Positions 1 through 6,700 of a DNA stretch of 9,162 nt are shown piece after piece. The stretch's first letter is position 1, and each line of letters starts with the position of its first letter. A model generated the notes under the pieces. The model saw nothing but the letters and a program-made list of their open reading frames with translations, searched no databases and was not told the DNA's origin. Source of the DNA: Bacteroidales bacterium (lineage in GTDB: Bacteria > Bacteroidota > Bacteroidia > Bacteroidales > Azobacteroidaceae); contig JAJBTS010000227.1 in NCBI GenBank assembly GCA_020860885.1, positions 1 through 9,162 of the forward strand, read 5' to 3'. The translations under genes and the position numbers were made by a program.

Positions 1-1283
1 TATTAGGATTGATTTTGTATTTTCATTTCGGTGAAGAACATCGGAAAAAATACAAATTAGTAAAAAAACTCTACAAAGGTATTCAGCGGGATTATTCACC
101 TGGCTTCCATATAGAGGAGGCTGCACTTTTTCCACACGGATACAATAAGCTGATAAATATGTTGAAGAACATCTCGGATGCCCAGCTACTGGATGGCAAT
201 CAGATAGACTTCTATATAGATGGAGAAGATAAGTTCCGGCAATTTTTTATGGATATACAAAATGCTGAAAATCATGTTCATATTTTATATTACAAAATTG
301 AGAATGATAACTTAGGGCGTAAGTTCCAGGAATTATTGATCAAAAAAGCAAAAGAAGGAATTACAGTAAGATTAATTTACGATGATGTAGGGTCTTTGAA
401 AACTCCTAAAAAGTATTTCGACAAGATGAAAAAGGAAGGGGTAGAAGTGGAAGCCTATCTCCCTGTGAAAATTCCCCGTATAGCCCGGACCGTTAATTAT
501 CGTAATCATAAGAAACTGGCTGTTATCGACGGTAAGATAGGCTATGTCGGAGGGATGAATATTGGTGATTGTTATGTTGAAGGTGTATCCTGGGGAACCT
601 GGAGGGATATGCAAATCAGGATCAAAGGAAACGGAGTGAAAGGCTTACAAAAAGTTTTTCTTATGGATTGGTATGCTTCCCATAAAAAATTACCTCAGTT
701 CGCCGGTTTATTCCCGGAAATGGATAAATACGGAGATAATCCTATGCAAATCGTTTCCAGCGGACCGGTTGACATCTACAACAGTATTGAAAAAGGGATC
801 TATCAGGCAATAAACGGAGCTCAGAAAAATATTTATATCCAAACCCCTTATTTTATTCCTTCCGAAACAGTTCTTTCGGCTTTGATTACAGCATCCATAA
901 GCGGTATAGAAGTTCATATAATGATACCCCGGAAGTCAGATAATTTTTTTGTAGATGGAGCCACTTATTCGTTTGTCAGGGATCTTTTGAATTACAATAT
1001 AAAAGTATATTTATATCAGGGCGGATTTATCCATACAAAGTGTATGACAGTCGATGATTCCTTGACGATTGTTGGCTCTGCTAATATGGATATGCGTAGT
1101 TTTGAATTGAGTTTCGAAACAGATGCTTTTATTTATGATGAAGCAACCGCGCAGAAAGCAAAAGATATTTTCCTGAATGACGCCCTGGATTCTTATCTGG
1201 TAAACAAAGAGGAATGGAAGAAAAGGCCCCGCCTTCGCCGGTTTTTTGAATCCATTATGCGGATTTTTACACCATTGTTATAA
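1..1283 (+). CDS. cls: Cardiolipin synthase (phospholipase D family), 5' end missing
   Basis: Cardiolipin synthases join two phosphatidylglycerols (or a related pair) into cardiolipin at the inner membrane. The reading frame is open from base 3, and the TTG at base 9 is not a credible start. The first residues (LGLILYFHFG) match the end of the second N-terminal membrane helix of this family, so roughly 50 residues with two helices lie outside the window. Counting from the codon at base 9, there are two PLD domains. The first HKD motif has H167, K169, D174 followed by GG181-182 and N184. The second has H342, K344, D349 followed by G356, S357 and N359. Both catalytic motifs are intact, so the enzyme should be active. 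The basic C-terminus (KKRPRLRRF) and the stop at 1281-1283 look normal. No clear terminator hairpin follows. A different PLD-type phosphatidyltransferase is possible, but the membrane-helix remnant and the spacing of the HKD motifs favour Cls. Confidence 0.93.
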   Translation, partial: LGLILYFHFGEEHRKKYKLVKKLYKGIQRDYSPGFHIEEAALFPHGYNKLINMLKNISDAQLLDGNQIDFYIDGEDKFRQFFMDIQNAENHVHILYYKIENDNLGRKFQELLIKKAKEGITVRLIYDDVGSLKTPKKYFDKMKKEGVEVEAYLPVKIPRIARTVNYRNHKKLAVIDGKIGYVGGMNIGDCYVEGVSWGTWRDMQIRIKGNGVKGLQKVFLMDWYASHKKLPQFAGLFPEMDKYGDNPMQIVSSGPVDIYNSIEKGIYQAINGAQKNIYIQTPYFIPSETVLSALITASISGIEVHIMIPRKSDNFFVDGATYSFVRDLLNYNIKVYLYQGGFIHTKCMTVDDSLTIVGSANMDMRSFELSFETDAFIYDEATAQKAKDIFLNDALDSYLVNKEEWKKRPRLRRFFESIMRIFTPLL

Positions 1284-1306
1284 TTTTTAAAAAGACTTTC
1301 TTTCAT

Positions 1307-1337
1307 TTTGTTCCTCTCATAATTATTTTTAATTTTG
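1307..1337 (+). promoter_or_regulatory. Bacteroidetes-type sigma promoter for serA
   Basis: A TTTG at 1307-1310 (-33 box) is followed after 19 nt by TAATTTTG at 1330-1337, which fits the Bacteroidetes primary-sigma -7 consensus TAnnTTTG at every fixed position. The known spacing for this promoter class is about 19-21 nt. Transcription would start near 1343-1345, giving a leader of about 50 nt before the serA ATG. The site lies in the 110-nt gap after cls, so serA probably has its own promoter. This is a consensus match only; the region is T-rich, so a chance match cannot be excluded. Confidence 0.6.
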
Positions 1338-1393
1338 TAAACTTCAATTGTATCAGTATTTTAATATCATATAAACAAAAAAGAATATCTCTG

Positions 1394-2311
1394 ATGAAAG
1401 TATTAATTGCAACAGAAAAACCATTTGCTGCTGAAGCGGTTAACGGTATTGAGCGTGTTTTTGAAAAAGCGGGTATGCAAATCTTATTGCTTGAGAAATA
1501 TACGAGCAAGGCTCAGGTATTGGAAGCTGTAAAAGATGTTCAGGCCATTATCATACGTAGTGATATTATCGATGCCGAGGTTTTGAATGCTGCCAAAGAA
1601 TTGAAGATTGTCGTTCGCGCAGGTGCCGGTTATGATAACGTAGATCTGGAAGCTGCTACGGCTCATAATGTAGTTGTGATGAATACGCCGGGGCAAAATT
1701 CAAACGCTGTGGCTGAATTGGCATTAGGTATGATGGTTTATGCTGCCCGTAATTTTTACGACGGCACGTCAGGATCGGAATTAATGGGTAAAAAATTAGG
1801 GATTCATGCCTACGGAAACGTGGGCAGAAATGTGGCCCGTATAGCGAAAGGTTTCGGAATGGACATTTATGCATACGATGCTTTCTGTCCTGCTGAAGTA
1901 ATTGAAAAAGAGGGAGTAAAAGCTCTTGCTTCTGCTGAAGAACTGTATGAAACCTGCCAATATATTTCTTTGCATATTCCGGCAACGGAAGAAACAAAAA
2001 ATTCTATTAATTACGCCCTTTTATCAAAAATGCCTCCAAAAGCTGTCTTGGTTAATACAGCCCGTAAGGAGGTTATAAATGAACAGGAATTGGTTAAATT
2101 GATGGAAGATCGTCAGGATTTCAAATACGTTACGGATATCATGCCGAAAAACGATAATGAATTGAAAGAAAAGTTTGCTAAACGTTACTTCTCTACTCCT
2201 AAAAAGATGGGAGCTCAAACATCTGAAGCTAATAATAATGCAGGAATTGCTGCTGCTAATCAGATTGTAGACTTTCTGTTAAACGGAAACACTAAATTCA
2301 AAGTAAATTAA
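1394..2311 (+). CDS. serA: D-3-phosphoglycerate dehydrogenase, short ACT-less type
   Basis: This enzyme oxidises 3-phosphoglycerate to 3-phosphohydroxypyruvate with NAD+, the first step of serine synthesis, in the cytoplasm. The protein has 305 residues: a substrate-binding region (about 1-95 and 280-305) around a Rossmann domain (about 96-279). Visible family motifs are VVRAGAGYDNVD (73-84), the nucleotide loop AYGNVG (139-144), an acidic D162 after the second strand that suits NAD(H), and NTARKEVINEQEL (221-233) with the catalytic Arg224. There is no ACT or ASB regulatory domain, so no serine feedback of the E. coli kind is expected. Two positions are unusual for 2-hydroxyacid dehydrogenases: the first Gly of GxGxxG is Ala139, and the usual catalytic His is Lys271 (in TPKKMGAQT). 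The Glu normally found about five residues after the DVF Asp is not obvious; D254 or E256 may serve. As I recall, related Bacteroides enzymes and the Entamoeba histolytica enzyme share the Lys. serC, often next to serA in Bacteroides, is not beside it here. Confidence 0.88.
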   Translation: MKVLIATEKPFAAEAVNGIERVFEKAGMQILLLEKYTSKAQVLEAVKDVQAIIIRSDIIDAEVLNAAKELKIVVRAGAGYDNVDLEAATAHNVVVMNTPGQNSNAVAELALGMMVYAARNFYDGTSGSELMGKKLGIHAYGNVGRNVARIAKGFGMDIYAYDAFCPAEVIEKEGVKALASAEELYETCQYISLHIPATEETKNSINYALLSKMPPKAVLVNTARKEVINEQELVKLMEDRQDFKYVTDIMPKNDNELKEKFAKRYFSTPKKMGAQTSEANNNAGIAAANQIVDFLLNGNTKFKVN

Positions 2312-2337
2312 ACTTTGCTATATTATAAAAGTCCTAT

Positions 2338-2404
2338 ATCTAAGAAGTTGTCCAAAAAGCCAAATTTTGAGTACTAAAAGTTATTTTTGGACAGCTTCTT
2401 ATCT
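2338..2404. repeat. Hairpin element flanked by ATCT direct repeats
   Basis: AAGAAGTTGTCCAAAAA at 2342-2358 is an inverted copy of TTTTTGGACAGCTTCTT at 2384-2400, differing at one position that can form a G-U pair in RNA. The 25-nt middle (2359-2383) contains a smaller TTTT/AAAA inverted pair around GAGTACT. Immediately outside the arms, ATCT occurs at 2338-2341 and again at 2401-2404, like a 4-bp target-site duplication. It could be a tiny non-autonomous insertion (MITE-like) or a REP-like repeat. It could also act as an RNA hairpin that ends the serA transcript, since it begins about 30 nt after the serA stop, though no strong U-tract follows it. The right arm ends 10 nt before the nupG ATG, so a folded RNA could affect nupG translation. 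Confidence 0.7.
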
Positions 2405-2410
2405 TGTATT

Positions 2411-3667
2411 ATGTCATTAAAGCTACGTCTGATAATTCTGGAATTTTTACAGTTTTTCATCTGGGGGTCCTGGCTGATTTCTTTGGGTGGTTATCTTTCT
2501 TATGGATTGGAAGTTCCGGCTAACGGATCGCAAATCGGAGCAATTTTTGCTACCTCAGGATTTGCTGCTTTAATTACTCCCGGAATAATGGGTATTATAG
2601 CCGATAAGTGGGTAAATTCCGAACGTTTATTAAGTATTTGCCACATCATTGGAGCTATCGTACTCTATTTTGCTTCCCGGGCTTCATCGTATGAAGAATT
2701 ATTTCCTTTAATGTTATTAAATGCACTTGTTTTCATGCCTACTATACCTTTAAGCTCTTCTGTTTGTTACAGCCTTTTGACAAGGTCAGGACTGGATCCG
2801 GTAAAGGTTTTTCCTTCAATAAGAGTCTGGGGAACGGTAGGTTTTATAATTGCTATGTTTACTGTCGATCTCTCCGGATGGAAGATTAGTTCCAACCAGC
2901 TTCTTCTGGCTTCGGCAACAGCATTGACTTTGGCTGTCTATGCTTTTACATTACCGGCTTCACCTCCGTTAAAGAAAAAAATAAAGAACTGGAAATCAGC
3001 CTTTGGTTTAGATGCTTTGGTATTGTTCAGGAAAAAATATATGGCAGTATTCTTTGTCTTTTGTGTTTTTTTTGGAGTATGTCTTCAGATCACAAACAGT
3101 TTTAGCTCTTCTTTTATTTTAGGTTTTGGTAATGCGGAAGTATATGGTGATAAATATTTAAATACTTTTACTATAAAACATTCGAATATATTCCTCTCTA
3201 TATCTCAGGTATCGGAAGCTTTATTTATACTGGCGATTCCCTTTTTTATGAAAAGATATGGAATCAAAAAAGTAATTTTGATCAGTTTATGCGCCTGGTT
3301 CCTCCGGTTTGCGTTTTATGGGATCGGAAACCCGGGAAGCGGAGTGGTCTGGCTGATCTTATCCCTCATTATTTACGGGATGGCATTCGATTTTTTTAAT
3401 ATATCGGCTTCTTTATTTGTAGAAAAAGAAGCTCCTCAGCACATTCGTGCAAGTTCCCAGGGCCTCCTTATGATGTTGTCGGGTGGATTGGGATCTATAA
3501 TAGGGAATTTGACTGCAGGATATATAGTTGATTATCATACAGCCAATGCGGTTACGGATTGGTCGGCAATTTGGTGTTTTTTTGCTGTATATGTCTTGAT
3601 TATAGGAATTTTATTTGCTGTTTTTTTTCGGTATAAATCCGATAGAGTGGAAACAGCAGGAGTATAA
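2411..3667 (+). CDS. nupG: NupG-type nucleoside:H+ symporter
   Basis: This inner-membrane major-facilitator transporter takes up nucleosides with protons. I start it at ATG 2411, giving 418 residues, the length I recall for E. coli NupG; the start MSLKLRLIILEFLQFFIWGS lines up with the E. coli N-terminus. An in-frame TTG at 2387 would add eight residues but lies inside the hairpin arm. The sequence has about twelve hydrophobic segments. Motifs matching E. coli NupG are FLQFFIWGSW (12-21), ADKW (64-67), IRVWGTVGF (137-145), LQITN (225-229), SISQVSEALFILAIPFF (263-279), YGMAFDFFNIS (322-332) and FVEKE (336-340). The polar residues implicated in nucleoside and proton binding in that family appear kept: R138, T142, Q226, N229, Q266, E269 and D327. 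XapB (xanthosine) is a close relative, so the exact nucleoside range is uncertain. No nucleoside hydrolase or kinase is adjacent. The downstream beta-galactosidase begins 47 nt later on the same strand, so co-transcription is likely. Confidence 0.93.
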   Translation: MSLKLRLIILEFLQFFIWGSWLISLGGYLSYGLEVPANGSQIGAIFATSGFAALITPGIMGIIADKWVNSERLLSICHIIGAIVLYFASRASSYEELFPLMLLNALVFMPTIPLSSSVCYSLLTRSGLDPVKVFPSIRVWGTVGFIIAMFTVDLSGWKISSNQLLLASATALTLAVYAFTLPASPPLKKKIKNWKSAFGLDALVLFRKKYMAVFFVFCVFFGVCLQITNSFSSSFILGFGNAEVYGDKYLNTFTIKHSNIFLSISQVSEALFILAIPFFMKRYGIKKVILISLCAWFLRFAFYGIGNPGSGVVWLILSLIIYGMAFDFFNISASLFVEKEAPQHIRASSQGLLMMLSGGLGSIIGNLTAGYIVDYHTANAVTDWSAIWCFFAVYVLIIGILFAVFFRYKSDRVETAGV

Positions 3668-3686
3668 TATTACATTCATAAAATAG

Positions 3687-3708
3687 AATCATTAATTAAT
3701 CATTAATT
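3687..3708. repeat. 11-bp perfect tandem duplication in the lacZ leader
   Basis: AATCATTAATT occurs twice without a gap, at 3687-3697 and 3698-3708, only six bases before the lacZ ATG. Together with the following ATAATT it makes up nearly the whole untranslated leader. No Shine-Dalgarno site is visible, which is normal for Bacteroidetes, where A/T-rich unstructured leaders support initiation. The repeat could be a slippage product or a regulator site; the sequence alone cannot decide. Confidence 0.75.
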
Positions 3709-3714
3709 ATAATT

Positions 3715-6700
3715 ATGCGTAAACTAACAGTATTATTATTTTGGTGTTTTTTGGCAATCCAGGTTTTTGCCAATCAACCGCCTTTGCAAGGCTTTCGTTA
3801 TGGCACGGAGGAAGCTCCCAAAGGAACAGAGTGGGAGTCTCCTGAAGATTTAGCTTTAAATAAAGAACAGCCTCGTGCGTATTTCTTTTCTTTTCAAGAT
3901 GTAGAAAGTGCACGTAAAGTATTGCCTGAAAACAGTAAGTTCTGGCAATCGTTGAATGGAGACTGGAAATTTAACTGGGTTCCGACTCCCGACAAACGTC
4001 CGGTGGATTTTTACAAAACCGATTACGACGTTTCTGCATGGGACAATATAGCTGTTCCATCCAGTTGGAATGTGTACGGCATTCAAAAAGACGGAAGCTT
4101 AAAATATGGCGTTCCTATTTATGTAAACCAACCGGTAATATTTCAACATAAAGTCGCTGTCGATGATTGGAGAGGCGGAGTAATGAGAACTCCTCCTACT
4201 AATTGGACAACTTATGAATACCGGAATGAAGTGGGCTCTTACCGTCGCGATTTCGAAATTCCGAAAGATTGGGACGGACGTCAGATATTTATCAATTTTG
4301 ATGGTGTAGACTCTTTCTTCTATTTATGGATCAATGGAGAATATGTGGGGTTTTCCAAGAACTCCCGCAATGTAGCTTCTTTTGATATTACTCCTTATAT
4401 AAAAAAAGGAAAAAATACGGTTGCTGCAGAAGTATACAGGAATTCGGACGGTTCTTTCCTGGAAGCTCAGGATATGTTCCGTTTACCGGGTATCTTCCGG
4501 ACAGTAGCTCTGTATTCTACCCCCAAAGTGCAGATACGCGATTTGATTGTTATCCCCGATTTGGATAATACGTATACAAACGGATCCCTTAAAATCAATG
4601 CGGATATTCGGAATTTCAATAAAAAAGCAGCGGAAGATTATAAAATTGTTTACAGCCTTTATAAAAATAAACTGTATTCGGATGAAAATGAATTGGTCGG
4701 AAATGCAACTGCAACTGCAACGATTGCAAAAGTAAATCCTAATTCAATCGTTGAAGCGCAAGAAGTGGTAATGCAGGTAAATAATCCGGACAAATGGTCG
4801 TCTGAATTTCCATATCGTTACACTTTAATTGCCGAACTAAAAGACAAGAAAAATAAAACCGTTGAAACGGTTTCTACTATTGTCGGTTTCCGGGAAGTGG
4901 AAGTAAAAGATACTCCTGCTTCGCAGGACGAATTCGGATTGGCCGGACGTTATTATTATGTAAATGGTAAAACTGTTAAGCTGAAAGGGGTTAACCGTCA
5001 TGAGACAAATCCGGCTGTCGGTCACGCTATTACCCGTGAGATGATGGAAAACGAAATCAAGCTTATGCAAAGAGGAAATATAAATCATGTACGTAACTCT
5101 CATTATCCTACCGATCCTTATTTCTATTTTCTTTGCGATAAATACGGTATCTATCTGGAAGATGAAGCGAATATAGAATCTCATGAATATTATTACGGCG
5201 ATGCATCTCTTTCTCATCCTAAAGAATGGGAAAATGCACATGTTGCACGTGTAATGGAAATGACGCATGCCACCATCAACAATCCTTCTGTTGTTATCTG
5301 GTCGTTAGGGAATGAAGCAGGCCCTGGTGATAACTTTGTGACAGCCTATAACACTTTGAAGAAATTAGATCAGTCGCGTCCTGTTCAGTACGAACGGAAT
5401 AACTCCATTGTCGACATCGGTTCCAATCAGTACCCTTCTATCGGCTGGATGCGGAATGCTGTGAAAGGTGAGTATAAAATTAAATATCCTTTCCATGTTT
5501 CCGAATATGCTCACTCGATGGGTAACGCGTGCGGTAATCTGGAAGATTACTGGGAGGCAATGGAATCGACCAACTTTTTTATGGGCGGAGCAATCTGGGA
5601 TTGGGTAGACCAGGCTATTTACCATTACGATAAAGAAACAGGTACCCGCTATCTGGCTTACGGAGGAGACTTCGGAGATACGCCCAACGACGGTCAGTTT
5701 GTGATGAACGGAATCATGTTTGCAGACCTTGAGCCTAAACCTCAATATTATGAAGTGAAAAAAGTGTATCAAAATATTGGTGTAAGCGCAATCGATGTTC
5801 CCAATGGATTCTTTGAAGTCTTCAATAAATATTATTTTAAAGATCTTTCTAATTATAAAGTGAAGTGGATGCTGTATGAAAACGGAAAAGAAATAAGAAA
5901 TGGTGAAGTGCTGATGCAAACAGTGTTGCCGCGTAAACGTGCGCAAATAGAAATTCCGTACCAATACAGCCAGTTGAAACCGCAATCGGAATATTTTGTG
6001 AAGATTCAATTCTGCCAGAAGAATAGTACTCCCTGGGCGGAAGCCGGATTCGTTCAGGCTGAAGAGCAGATCCTGGTAAAAGAAGCAACTCAAAAACCTC
6101 TGATCACGGATGTGGTGCGAAATGCAGGAAAACCGCAGGTTCTGGATACTCAGGGAAATTATAAAACTATCAAAGGGAATAACTTTGAAGTGAAATTTGA
6201 TTTGACCACTGGTACTATCTATAATTTGAAATATGGCAGCGAAACAGTTATTTCTGATGGAAATGGCCCTAAATTAGATGCTTTACGCGCTTTTGTTAAT
6301 AATGATAATTGGTTTTATTCTCAATGGTATACCCGCGGATTGCATAATCTTGTTCATAAAGTTCTAAATACGAATGTTATAGAAAAACAAGACGGAACCG
6401 TTGTTCTTTCTTTTTCTGTGGAATCCCAGGCTCCGAATGCCGCCAGAATACACGGAGGAACCAGCTCGGGTAGAAATACAATCGAAGAATTACCGGAAGA
6501 AAAACTGGATAAAAATAGTTTTAAATTTATTACCAACCAGATCTGGACGGTTTATCCCGATGGTTCCATCGAATTGGAAGCTGCTATTACATCGAATGAA
6601 GCTTCTTTTACTGTGCCTCGTCTAGGTTATGTAATGAGAGTTCCGAAGAAATTTGAGAATTTCACTTATTATGGCCGTGGTCCGATAGATAATTATCCCG

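Noticed and set aside
9..11. TTG as the start of the cardiolipin synthase
   Set aside because: The frame is open upstream, and the encoded sequence begins inside the family's second membrane helix, so the true start is outside the window.
1303..1509. Minus-strand open frame of 68 codons across the serA promoter region
   Set aside because: It overlaps the serA start and the promoter match, and shows no recognisable domain.
2366..2389. Promoter-like TTTG (2366-2369) and TATTTTTG (2382-2389) inside the hairpin element
   Set aside because: The -7-like box fits TAnnTTTG, but the spacer is only 12 nt, far from the usual 19-21, and the leader would be very short.
2387..2410. Upstream TTG start for nupG adding eight residues
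   Set aside because: The TTG lies inside the hairpin arm, and the ATG at 2411 matches the N-terminus and 418-residue length of E. coli NupG.
4837..5268. Antisense open frame of 143 codons within the beta-galactosidase gene
   Set aside because: It lies opposite the conserved TIM-barrel coding region; hydrophobic, Ile/Phe-rich translation is typical of antisense shadows in AT-rich genes.
5365..6093. Long antisense open frame (242 codons) within the beta-galactosidase gene
   Set aside because: It overlaps a strongly conserved coding sequence, its translation resembles no family I recognise, and its composition fits a frame shadow.
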